Of a stretch of 12,790 nucleotides of DNA, positions 1 to 7,064 are shown piece after piece (position 1 is the stretch's first letter; every line of letters begins with the position of its first letter). The translations under genes were made by a program, and so were the position numbers. Source of the stretch: a bacterium (GTDB lineage Bacteria > Spirochaetota > UBA4802 > UBA5550); assembly GCA_024224995.1 (NCBI GenBank), contig JAAENB010000383.1, positions 1 to 12,790 on the forward strand, written 5' to 3'. Below the pieces are notes generated by a model. The model did not search any database. It saw nothing but the letters and a program-made list of their open reading frames with translations, and was not told where the DNA came from.

Positions 1-106
1 AACAGAGCCTGTTCCCGGAAGATGTTATCCGGGGTTATGCTCTGTTGCCCTATAGGGTTAAAACCCCGGGCTAAAATGGACTCATTTCCAAAACTCTTGC
101 GCCCCC
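1..106 (+). repeat. Left arm of a long imperfect inverted repeat
   Basis: This stretch matches the reverse complement of 325-430, with about eight substitutions and two one-base gaps counted by eye. A shared run around 48-78 (GCCCTATAGGGTTAAAACCC and onward) is identical in both arms. It reaches the window edge, so the arm may extend further left. No coding potential is evident. The arms enclose about 218 nt, giving a MITE-like or giant-palindrome layout, but I see no transposase and no clear target-site duplication. Confidence 0.8.
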
Positions 107-200
107 CCCGGGGTTGGGGCCGATAGAAATGGACTCCGGTATATAAACAGTTTCTTCCGTATTTTTTCCCCGTTCGACGGGGTCCGCACTCTCAAGAAAC
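85..200 (-). repeat. Composite two-hairpin repeat, left copy (inverted)
   Basis: Read on the minus strand, this segment matches 12584-12700 read on the plus strand. Shared blocks, in minus-strand order, are TTGAGAG, a GC hairpin, AAAAAATACG, AAGAAACTG, CCGG, TCTATTTC, a C/G-rich block, GCAAGAG and GGAAA. The first hairpin is CCCCGT-TCG-ACGGGG at 168-182. The C-run/G-run near 102-119 corresponds to the second hairpin of the right copy. GTTTCTT at 150-156 and AAGAAAC at 194-200 form an outer stem around the first hairpin. The first 22 bases overlap the left arm of the long inverted repeat. Confidence 0.75.
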
Positions 201-324
201 TCTTTTTGAATAGGGGGTCTGTTTTGAGACGTTGCAGTGCAACGCCTTTACTGGCTGGTTTCAGGCCAGGGCTATGGAGATTCCGGGAAGGGTGTGCGAC
301 TCCTGCGAGAGCAGCGACCCCAAA

Positions 325-430
325 GGGGGCGTAAGAGTTTTTGAAAATGAGCCCATTTTAGCCCGGGGTTTTAACCCTATAGGGCAGCAGAGCAGAACCC
401 CCGATAATATCTTCGAGAACAGGCTCTGTT
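325..430 (-). repeat. Right arm of the long imperfect inverted repeat
   Basis: Reverse-complement partner of 1-106. The arm ends in AGGCTCTGTT, matching the AACAGAGCCT at the window start. Its inner end carries GGGGGCGTAAGAGTTTTTG, which recurs in slightly changed form in the repeat at the right edge of the window (12677 onward). A short open frame over this region is better explained as repeat sequence than as a gene. Confidence 0.8.
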
Positions 431-464
431 TCTAAATTAGTTTCCCCGGGAGATTGGTATTTCT

Positions 465-495
465 CATAACGTGGGCCTTCCAGCCCCTCGTTATG
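465..495. other. Compound hairpin CATAACG / CGTTATG
   Basis: Outer arms CATAACG (465-471) and CGTTATG (489-495) pair perfectly. Inside them GGGC (473-476) pairs with GCCC (483-486) around the loop CTTCCA. No T-run follows on either strand, so it is not a typical intrinsic terminator. It may be a further hairpin of the intergenic repeat cluster. Confidence 0.5.
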
Positions 496-522
496 ATGAA
501 GGAAGCCCCTATTTAAATTCTA

Positions 523-566
523 GTCTCTTAAGAGTGCGAACCCTGCGGAGCAGGGAAAAAATATGG
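523..566 (+). repeat. Partial copy of the composite repeat (first hairpin only)
   Basis: This segment aligns with the reverse complement of 157-200 and with the start of the right-edge copy: CTCTTAAGAGTGCG, a hairpin, then AAAAAATATGG. Its hairpin CCCTGC-GGA-GCAGGG (541-555) has different bases from the left copy but keeps full pairing. CTCTTAAGAG (525-534) is itself a perfect palindrome. It lies just beyond the 3' end of the lipoprotein gene; the T-run precedes the hairpin in that gene's direction, so it is not a standard terminator for it. Confidence 0.7.
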
Positions 567-576
567 AATTTTTAAA

Positions 577-1194
577 TTAAAAATACGATTTCCAGCCCGA
601 GTCTTTAAAAATCTCTTTCGCTTTACTCAAAAAATTCTTCCCGGATGCCTTAGAATTCGTCATTTTAGACAATTTTCCTCTGTACAAATAGCGTCCTTGC
701 CGCAGCAAGGGTTTGAGTCTCTTTGAATAATGCTTCTGCGCTTCATCAAAAAGTCCTCCAAGCGATAATTCAGATATAACCTCAAGATCTCCCATATACT
801 TTATTTCACCCGGCTTTACTTCAAAACAGGTCGCTTGTATTGTTTTTTTATCAAAAAAAGTCACAAACTGTTTCCCATTGTTTGCGTAGCTTGAAGCTAC
901 AGCAACATACGTGCCGGGCTCGGCATTTATCAAATAAGCATACCTACCGCTGATATGATTGGTCGCCTTCACTTGTAAACCGCGAAATACCTGTTCCTTA
1001 TTGTCAACCTTTACGAAATATACTCTGAGTGCCACATGTCCCGGATTGTTGAAAATAGAACGAGATGATCTCGTTCTAACAGAAACTCCAACTATGGAAT
1101 TTTCTTTTTTGTCCGGATTTCTTAAATTTTCAGGCAGGCCAAAACAGCCGCCTAAAAAACACGCGAAAATTCCAATAGAAATTATTTTTTTCAC
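577..1194 (-). CDS. Putative outer-membrane or periplasmic lipoprotein, unknown function
   Basis: A 205-residue protein read from a GTG start at 1194. The start is chosen because GGAGG (1206-1202) lies 7 nt upstream and because translation then opens with a compact lipoprotein signal: two lysines (K2, K3), a hydrophobic core, and lipobox L14-G15-G16-C17, with C17 the expected lipidated residue. The frame is open to an ATG at 1284, but that would put 30 residues before the signal. The mature part is mixed polar/beta with a segment NAEPGTYVAVASSY, then FDKKTIQATCFEVKPGEIKY, resembling small PG-turn beta-sandwich modules of bacterial lipoproteins; the C-terminal 60 residues are lysine-rich and probably helical. 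I do not recognise the family. It diverges from the RND gene at 1345, so the two may share regulation, but no function can be read from the sequence. GGC leaves no Asp at +2, so outer-membrane sorting is plausible. Confidence 0.8.
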   Translation of the reverse strand: MKKIISIGIFACFLGGCFGLPENLRNPDKKENSIVGVSVRTRSSRSIFNNPGHVALRVYFVKVDNKEQVFRGLQVKATNHISGRYAYLINAEPGTYVAVASSYANNGKQFVTFFDKKTIQATCFEVKPGEIKYMGDLEVISELSLGGLFDEAQKHYSKRLKPLLRQGRYLYRGKLSKMTNSKASGKNFLSKAKEIFKDSGWKSYF

Positions 1195-1201
1195 CAAAAA
1201 A

Positions 1202-1206
1202 CCTCC
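1202..1206 (-). promoter_or_regulatory. Ribosome binding site fixing the lipoprotein GTG start
   Basis: GGAGG on the minus strand, 7 nt before the GTG at 1194-1192. It decides the internal GTG over the upstream ATG at 1284. Confidence 0.75.
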
Positions 1207-1277
1207 GGGTATAAACCGCTGATATACCAGCACAAACGTCAAGAAAAATAATCCGATTCTATTGTAATAAATTGCTA

Positions 1278-1305
1278 TTGACATCTAATTATTTTCTTAT
1301 ATACT
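1278..1305 (+). promoter_or_regulatory. Sigma70-like promoter for the first RND gene
   Basis: Consensus -35 TTGACA (1278-1283), 16-nt spacer, and -10 TATACT (1300-1305). The predicted start near 1312 gives a leader of about 33 nt before the ATG at 1345, with AAAGGAAA (1332-1339) as ribosome binding site. No equally good promoter was seen for the divergent lipoprotein gene, though TTGACG on the minus strand near 1240 could be a -35. Confidence 0.6.
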
Positions 1306-1344
1306 TTCAAATATCTACCCATTATTTAAACAAAGGAAATACCT

Positions 1345-4300
1345 ATGGGATACATTACACGATTTCTAATAGAGCGCCCCCTTTTAACAAATATCATACT
1401 GGTATTAATAATAATCCTGGCCATAGCGTCAATGTCTCGAATAAAAAGACAGGGCATGCCCAGGGTCGACCTCGGTAGAATGGATATTACTACAATCTTC
1501 CCCGGAGCTTCTCCTGAGGACGTGGAACTGAATGTTACGGTAAAACTTGAAGAAGCCTTAAAAGGCGTAATTGGAATAGATAAATATATTTCCCGGTCCA
1601 TGGAAAGCATCTCCTATATCCAGGTTATTATTGATCCCGACGCCGAAGACCGGGAGCTTATTAAGGCCGAGATCCGAAGAGCCATAGAAGGGGTGAGCGA
1701 CCTGCCCGATGAGATTAAAGATAAACCCGCAATATACGATATTAAAATAGATAACCGCCCGGTTTATGAAATAGCCCTGGCTCTGCCTCAAAACGAAAGA
1801 GAATTATTTTTTCACGCCAAACAATTAAAGAAGAAACTCCTGGATCTTAATTTTGTTTCCTATGTTGAAGAAAGCGGCATCCGGGACCGTGAAATAAAAA
1901 TTCTCCTGGACCGGAAAAAAATGGCTCAAAAAGAAGTCTCCTTTGATGAAGTCATTCAGGCAATCAGGTTAAATAAGCTCAGGGTCAGCGGCGGCAGCCT
2001 TGAATCCTATACCAGTGAAAAAGGAATCGTTACCCTTTCGGAATTCTCAAAACCCGAAGAGGTGGGCAACATTATAGTTGTTTCAAACTTTGTTGGCCAC
2101 AAGATCAGGATCAAAGACGTGGGCCGGGTCATTGACGATTTTGAGAAAAAAGACATGATTATTAATTATAACGGAAAACATGGTGTCTCTCTCTGGATCG
2201 CGAAAAAAGGGCCTGTTGATGTTATCAAAGCTGTCGATAAAATTAAGAGCGTTATTGAAAAATATAAAAAAGAGCTGGCTCCAAAAGAGATGGAGTTTTA
2301 TTCCACCTGGGACGATTCTATTGAAACAAAAAACCGCCTCTCGATACTTTACAGCAATGCCGCACTTGGCTTTGTCCTTGTAATTATTGTTCTCTTTCTT
2401 TTCCTCGATCCCAAAATTGCATTCTGGACTGCTGCGGGGATCCCGCTTTCCATTGCCATTACCATGATTGCCCTTCCAATTTTTGGTATCACTATCAACA
2501 GTATTTCCATCATGGGTATGGTCGTTGTTCTTGGCATGCTTGTTGATGACGCGATTATTGTTGCCGAAAGTATTTTCCGCGCCAGGGAACAGGGGCAGGG
2601 TAAAAAAGAAGCCGCCCTTAATGGACTCCGGAGAGTGGTAAAACCTGTTCTTGGTACCATTATTACCACAATGATCGCGTTTATTCCTATTTATTTCATT
2701 CCCGGTATTGTTGGCGATTTTTCAGTGGAAATCCCCACGATTGTTATTATCATGCTCGCGGCCAGTTTTATTGAAGCGACTACAATCCTGCCCGCTCATC
2801 TTGGGTTTGAGAAAAAAGGAAAACCGGAAAAAATGCGTCGCGCTCCTGTTGGCGGAAAACTTTTCATTACCCTGGAAGCCCTTTATGACCGTCTTTTAAA
2901 CTGGTCCCTTAAGCATAAATATAAAACCCTGCTCTTTTTTCTTCTCTTCCTTATAATTGGCTCCGGTTTCGCTGCCTGGAAAACAAAGGTTAATATGTTT
3001 CCCAATGATCACTCATCCAAAATGTGGATTATGGCGGAAGTTCCCAAAGGCAGATCTCTTGACTATACCTACCGGACTTCAAAAAAAGCAGAAACGGCCA
3101 TTAAGAATATTCCGGGCGATATTGTCCTCTCATATAAAACAGAAGTGGGCGCGGAATACGATCCCGGCACGGACTCTTTTCACAAAGTTTCAACCAGCTT
3201 CCTCATTACCCTTATTCTTGTTCCCGCTACAGACCGGGAGATGACTGCTGTACAGGTGGAAAATTTCTTACGCGATGAAATGAAAAAGATCGATACGAAA
3301 AAGGATATCAAACTTAACTTTTTCATATGGGGCGGCGGCCCGCCCGTAGGGCAGCCTCTTGAAATACAGGTTCTTGGCTTAGATAATGAAGATAGATTAA
3401 AAATCGTTAATGACATACGCGGTGAATTAAAAAAGATGGGCCTGGCGAATATCACCAGCAACAACCGGCCGGGCAAAAAAGAGCTCCGCCTCCTGCCCGA
3501 TTATGATACCATCGCGGCTGCCCAGTTAAACGTTGCCGGGATCGCGCGCACTATCCGGACCGCGTTTGACGGCACAGTGGTTACCCACCTTCAAACGCCG
3601 GAAGAACGTGTCCCTTTCAGGGTCATTCTCGATGAAAGCTCCGGAAATTTTAAAAACCCGCTTAAGGACCTTCATGTGCGGAATAACCTGGGGAACCTGG
3701 TTCCTTTAAAAAAACTCGTAAGGCGGGTAGAAGGTCAATCTCCTGAAGGATATTATCATTACAATTCATATCGTTCCACCAGGATTTCCGCCACACTGGA
3801 TCCGAAAAACAAAAAAATTACTCTTAAAGAGGCGTATAATAGGTTACAAGAAAAGTATAAAGACTTTGAAAAAGAATACCCCGGGTTTAAGTTAATGCTC
3901 GGCGGCGAAGCGGAAAAAGGTGAAAAGTTTATGCGGCATATTCTTATGGCAATTGGGATTGCTATTATTACCATATACCTTCTTCTTGTTGTTCAATTCA
4001 ATTCTTTTATACAGCCTGCCATGGTTATTCTGGCTATTCCTTTTGGTGTTGTTGGCATCTCCATTGCCTTTGGTCTCCAGGGAATTGAACTTTCCATGAT
4101 GTCTCTTATTGGGATACTGGGGTTTACCGGTGTTGTTATTAACGACTCCCTCATTATGGTCGATTTCATCAACCGGCTCCAGCGCAAAGAACTCGATCCG
4201 GGCGAGGTGACAACAAAAGAAGAGGCAGAAGAAGAAACCGATGAAGAGACAGAGAATATAGACGGTATGGAGCTCTTAAAAAAACAAAAGGAAAAATTTA

Positions 4301-4539
4301 ACCGCCTCGTTGTTACGGGGGCAAAAATTCGACTCCGCCCTATTGTCCTTACCACCGTTACCACTGTCGTGGGACTGGTCCCAACCGCTTACGGGCTCAT
4401 TGGCGGTTTTGATTCCTTCGTATCACCGCTGGTTATGGCCATGACCTGGGGACTCCTTGTTGGTACTACGTCAGTGCTGATTATTATTCCCGTGTTTTAC
4501 GCGGTGTTTAACGATATTAAGCGGCTCTTTATTCGATGA
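1345..4539 (+). CDS. RND-family efflux transporter permease (AcrB/HAE-like)
   Basis: A 1064-residue inner-membrane proton-driven exporter of the RND superfamily, the usual length for AcrB-like pumps. TM1 spans about residues 10-30, followed by a large periplasmic porter loop with FPGASPEDVE-NVT (52-65), TM2-TM6 (about 335-485), TM7 (about 525-545), a second periplasmic loop (about 546-860) and TM8-TM12. TM4 carries the proton-relay aspartates D401 and D402 in GMLVDDAIIVAES. At the position of AcrB Lys940 in TM10 it has Asn (N933, followed by D934), a replacement it shares with the second RND protein in this window. The start has a good ribosome binding site 5 nt upstream. Odd feature: an acidic insertion at about 954-976 (12 of 23 residues Asp/Glu) in the cytoplasmic loop between TM10 and TM11, before the conserved RLRPIVLT (996-1003). 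No periplasmic adaptor or TolC gene is adjacent. The substrate cannot be told from sequence; I would not assign drug or metal specificity. Confidence 0.93.
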   Translation: MGYITRFLIERPLLTNIILVLIIILAIASMSRIKRQGMPRVDLGRMDITTIFPGASPEDVELNVTVKLEEALKGVIGIDKYISRSMESISYIQVIIDPDAEDRELIKAEIRRAIEGVSDLPDEIKDKPAIYDIKIDNRPVYEIALALPQNERELFFHAKQLKKKLLDLNFVSYVEESGIRDREIKILLDRKKMAQKEVSFDEVIQAIRLNKLRVSGGSLESYTSEKGIVTLSEFSKPEEVGNIIVVSNFVGHKIRIKDVGRVIDDFEKKDMIINYNGKHGVSLWIAKKGPVDVIKAVDKIKSVIEKYKKELAPKEMEFYSTWDDSIETKNRLSILYSNAALGFVLVIIVLFLFLDPKIAFWTAAGIPLSIAITMIALPIFGITINSISIMGMVVVLGMLVDDAIIVAESIFRAREQGQGKKEAALNGLRRVVKPVLGTIITTMIAFIPIYFIPGIVGDFSVEIPTIVIIMLAASFIEATTILPAHLGFEKKGKPEKMRRAPVGGKLFITLEALYDRLLNWSLKHKYKTLLFFLLFLIIGSGFAAWKTKVNMFPNDHSSKMWIMAEVPKGRSLDYTYRTSKKAETAIKNIPGDIVLSYKTEVGAEYDPGTDSFHKVSTSFLITLILVPATDREMTAVQVENFLRDEMKKIDTKKDIKLNFFIWGGGPPVGQPLEIQVLGLDNEDRLKIVNDIRGELKKMGLANITSNNRPGKKELRLLPDYDTIAAAQLNVAGIARTIRTAFDGTVVTHLQTPEERVPFRVILDESSGNFKNPLKDLHVRNNLGNLVPLKKLVRRVEGQSPEGYYHYNSYRSTRISATLDPKNKKITLKEAYNRLQEKYKDFEKEYPGFKLMLGGEAEKGEKFMRHILMAIGIAIITIYLLLVVQFNSFIQPAMVILAIPFGVVGISIAFGLQGIELSMMSLIGILGFTGVVINDSLIMVDFINRLQRKELDPGEVTTKEEAEEETDEETENIDGMELLKKQKEKFNRLVVTGAKIRLRPIVLTTVTTVVGLVPTAYGLIGGFDSFVSPLVMAMTWGLLVGTTSVLIIIPVFYAVFNDIKRLFIR

Positions 4540-4568
4540 GCCTCGACCCCTGCCCCCTATATTTATCC

Positions 4569-4596
4569 TTGACTTTTCCCTCCAATAAGATATTAT
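4569..4596 (+). promoter_or_regulatory. Sigma70-like promoter for the response regulator gene
   Basis: -35 TTGACT (4569-4574), 16-nt spacer and -10 TATTAT (4591-4596), in the 94-nt gap after the RND stop codon. It suggests the response regulator can be transcribed separately from the upstream RND gene. No clear terminator hairpin lies between 4540 and 4568, so read-through is also possible. Confidence 0.5.
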
Positions 4597-4633
4597 TCTT
4601 ATTATAGCGAAATCATGCAAAACAAGGAAAATA

Positions 4634-5959
4634 ATGAAAATACTGGTTGTAGATGACAGCCCCACAGTGCGGGCTGCAATCCGGAAAGAACTGCGAAATG
4701 AAGGTTACGAGGTTGTTGAGGCAGAGAATGGGACAACAGCATTGGAGCTGGCAAAAAAAATACATCCTGAACTTATAACTCTGGACCTGGAAATGCCCAA
4801 GATGAATGGATTTGAAACATGCAAACAATTTCATGACCAGGGCATGGCAGATGTACCGTTAATTTTTATTACCAATCAAGATAATCTCGAAGACAGGGCA
4901 AAAGGATTTGAATACGGCGCGATGGATTATATTGGCAAGCCTTTTGCGAAAGGGGAGATCCGGAACGCGGTGAATCAAATACTTAAGCCGGAAAAAAAGC
5001 TAAAAGGTTTGACTGCCCTTATTGTGGATGATGACAATATAACAAGATTGGTATTAAAAAAAACCCTGGAAAGAGAAGGGTTAACCGTCATCGAAGCCAA
5101 TGACGGAACCCTGGCTTATGAGGTCATGAAAAAACAAATGGATGAAATTGATATTATTATAAGCGATCTCATGATGCCGCAAATGAATGGAGACCAGCTC
5201 TGCAAAAAAATCCGGCGGGAACTGAACCAGCATGATATTCCGGTTATTTTTCTAACTGCCAAATCGGACCGGTCCGAACTTCTTTTTTTATTTAAGGCAG
5301 GAGGAACTGATTACATAATAAAACCCTTTGTTAAAGAGGAACTTCTGGCAAGAATTACCGTGCATCTGGAAAAAAACAAATTAAATAAGAGTCTGCGGAA
5401 AACTACTGATTTGCTCAATTTCGCGAATGAAGAAATTAGACAATTGTCAATTACCGATGTGCTTACCAGCTGTTTTAACAGCCATTATTTACTGGAACAA
5501 CTGGAAAAAGAAATAAACAGAGCCGCACGGTATAACCGTTTTTTTTCCATGCTTCTATGCGATATTGACCATTTCAAATCCATTAATGACACATACGGCC
5601 ACCAGGCCGGAGATATTATTCTGGAATCATTTGCTCACTGTCTGCGCGGAGAATTGAGGGAAAAGCTGGATTGGATTGCCAGGCATGGAGGCGAGGGATT
5701 CATGATAATTCTGCCGGAAACAGATATGAAAGGACTCAAAGCTTTCGCGGAAAGACTGCGTGCTGTTGTAACTGAAAGAAAAATTCAAATAAACAATAAA
5801 GATATATATATAACTGCCGGCTTTGGCGGCACCAGTATTGACTCCAAAACTCCTGAAAAAAACCTCACCGTTACAAAACTGATTAATTTCGCAGATGAGC
5901 TGCTTCATCAATCAAAGAAAAAAGGCCGAAACAGTATTACTATCAGTAAGCCCGGTTAA
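4634..5959 (+). CDS. PleD-like response regulator, REC-REC-GGDEF, with degenerate GGEGF site
   Basis: A 441-residue cytoplasmic protein with two receiver domains and a C-terminal GGDEF domain, the PleD arrangement; such proteins usually make cyclic di-GMP when phosphorylated. REC1 (about 1-118) has acidic pocket D7/D8, phosphoacceptor D51, T80 and K102. REC2 (about 124-245) has D132/D133, D178, T208 and K230, so both receivers look competent. A short helical linker leads to GGDEF (about 268-437). The substrate-binding block D310-IDHFKSINDTYGHQAG-D327 is canonical. The signature, however, reads G352-G353-E354-G355-F356: position three keeps an acid, but the fourth-position Glu is Gly. The RxxD inhibitory site is also off: D346 aligns, but the Arg position is E343, with R342 one residue early. 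Activity could be reduced, lost or unusually regulated. Ribosome binding site AAGGAA (4624-4629) is 4 nt before the ATG. No cognate histidine kinase is in the window. Confidence 0.92.
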   Translation: MKILVVDDSPTVRAAIRKELRNEGYEVVEAENGTTALELAKKIHPELITLDLEMPKMNGFETCKQFHDQGMADVPLIFITNQDNLEDRAKGFEYGAMDYIGKPFAKGEIRNAVNQILKPEKKLKGLTALIVDDDNITRLVLKKTLEREGLTVIEANDGTLAYEVMKKQMDEIDIIISDLMMPQMNGDQLCKKIRRELNQHDIPVIFLTAKSDRSELLFLFKAGGTDYIIKPFVKEELLARITVHLEKNKLNKSLRKTTDLLNFANEEIRQLSITDVLTSCFNSHYLLEQLEKEINRAARYNRFFSMLLCDIDHFKSINDTYGHQAGDIILESFAHCLRGELREKLDWIARHGGEGFMIILPETDMKGLKAFAERLRAVVTERKIQINNKDIYITAGFGGTSIDSKTPEKNLTVTKLINFADELLHQSKKKGRNSITISKPG

Positions 5960-7062
5960 AAAGCTTCTTTAATAAGAAGATAAAAATTAGGATTCAGCTC
6001 AGTATCAAAACCAATATCAATCCGTATATTAATATGCTCATCCCTGTCGGCATTAAATCTTAAACCGGTTCCAAAATCCGCTTTTATGCTCTTCAACCGG
6101 AACTCATCAAGTGCCGGTGCTACCTGCCCCACACTCCCAAAGAAAACACCGCCAAAACGCCAGATTATGGGAAACCGGTATTCTGCCTGGGCTGCCATAT
6201 AATTTTTATCCTGGTATCTTCCATATCGATATCCTCTCATGACGAATTTTCCTCCCATTTTTGCCATACTCTCAAAAGGAACAGTTCCCGCATTAAAAAC
6301 CATATAGGTTTGCACGCCAATAACATGATCTCCCGTAAGATGGAAAAAATACCGGCAGTTAATTAATGTCGAAAAAAAGTTATATTCACTGCCGAACTCT
6401 TTCCGGTTCAAACCGGTTTTCATTTCCAGCCAGAATCCCTTATGCGGATAAAATGAACTGTCCCTTGTATCCCAATTTATATGAAAACCAATACCCGACA
6501 CAATAGTACCATCACTTCCGGGAATAGAGTTCCCCGCAAGAATTCCGTTTTCCGTACGTTCTTTCATTGCCCTATAGGTAAACCCGTACAGGGGGCCAAT
6601 GTATAACTGTTTATACACCTCCCACATAAAACTGCCCTTAATATAAAATCCCGTTGTAGAGTATTCTTCTTCAAAAGAATCCTTCGCGTTTGGGCCAAGT
6701 CCCCAGAAGAGATCGGGCCAGCGGCTGAATTCTCCTTCAAGAAAAAGCTTCATTTTATCACCATTGTAATAGCGTTCAGTGTTCATTCCTACCGATGCCT
6801 GGTGGAGCTGCGAATAAGCGGCATACACTGATATTTCATCGGGCTTTTGCCCCGGGTTTTCAGGGTATGGGTTGTTGTAATAGACCACTGCCCCGGCTGC
6901 CATAAACTTTGTATCGGGCGTGTACATGGGTATGGCTATGGGCACGATTCCCCAATGATCTTTTTTTTCATCTGAGAGATCATTTTCCTGAGCTCCTGCG
7001 CCGGTTAAAGACGCGAAGATCATTAAAAATAATATTATTTTTGCATACATTTTTATTTTCAT
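5956..7062 (-). CDS. Omp85/BamA-family outer-membrane barrel lacking POTRA domains
   Basis: A 368-residue outer-membrane protein with a Sec signal peptide (hydrophobic core about residues 9-19, likely cleavage after A22-G23-A24). The body consists of alternating aromatic/polar beta strands and contains M275-RGYRYGR-282, matching the conserved VRGY-type loop-6 motif of Omp85 barrels (bacterial surface antigen family), followed by an AEYRFPI-like strand. It ends in Phe, as expected of a barrel-assembly signal. About 340 mature residues suffice for a 16-strand barrel but leave no room for periplasmic POTRA domains, which BamA, TamA and FhaC have. The ATG at 7062 is only 2 nt after the RND stop, and its GGAG (7073-7070) lies inside the last RND codons, so translation is probably coupled. 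Its stop overlaps the convergent response regulator stop by 4 bp. It could be an export channel or a lipid-handling barrel; I infer that it works with the RND protein. Confidence 0.85.
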   Translation of the reverse strand: MKIKMYAKIILFLMIFASLTGAGAQENDLSDEKKDHWGIVPIAIPMYTPDTKFMAAGAVVYYNNPYPENPGQKPDEISVYAAYSQLHQASVGMNTERYYNGDKMKLFLEGEFSRWPDLFWGLGPNAKDSFEEEYSTTGFYIKGSFMWEVYKQLYIGPLYGFTYRAMKERTENGILAGNSIPGSDGTIVSGIGFHINWDTRDSSFYPHKGFWLEMKTGLNRKEFGSEYNFFSTLINCRYFFHLTGDHVIGVQTYMVFNAGTVPFESMAKMGGKFVMRGYRYGRYQDKNYMAAQAEYRFPIIWRFGGVFFGSVGQVAPALDEFRLKSIKADFGTGLRFNADRDEHINIRIDIGFDTELNPNFYLLIKEAF

Positions 7063-7064
7063 TA

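Noticed and set aside
232..435. 67-codon open frame in the left intergenic region
   Set aside because: It lies within the inverted repeat and core, has no ribosome binding site or recognisable domain, and its sequence is explained by the repeat.
541..562. Terminator for the lipoprotein gene at the GC hairpin
   Set aside because: In the gene's direction the T-run comes before the hairpin rather than after it, and the same hairpin recurs in other contexts as part of a repeat.
1..576. CRISPR array or tRNA/rRNA in the repeat-rich left region
   Set aside because: The repeats are few, long, inverted and without regular spacers, and no tRNA cloverleaf or rRNA-like block is visible.
577..1284. Longer 235-residue lipoprotein from the ATG at 1284
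   Set aside because: The extra 30 residues precede a complete lipoprotein signal that has its own GTG and GGAGG; the upstream ATG also overlaps the -35 region of the divergent RND promoter.
1345..4539. Heavy-metal (CusA-type) or named drug pump assignment
   Set aside because: I see no metal-relay methionine pattern or close match that would support a substrate or a gene symbol.
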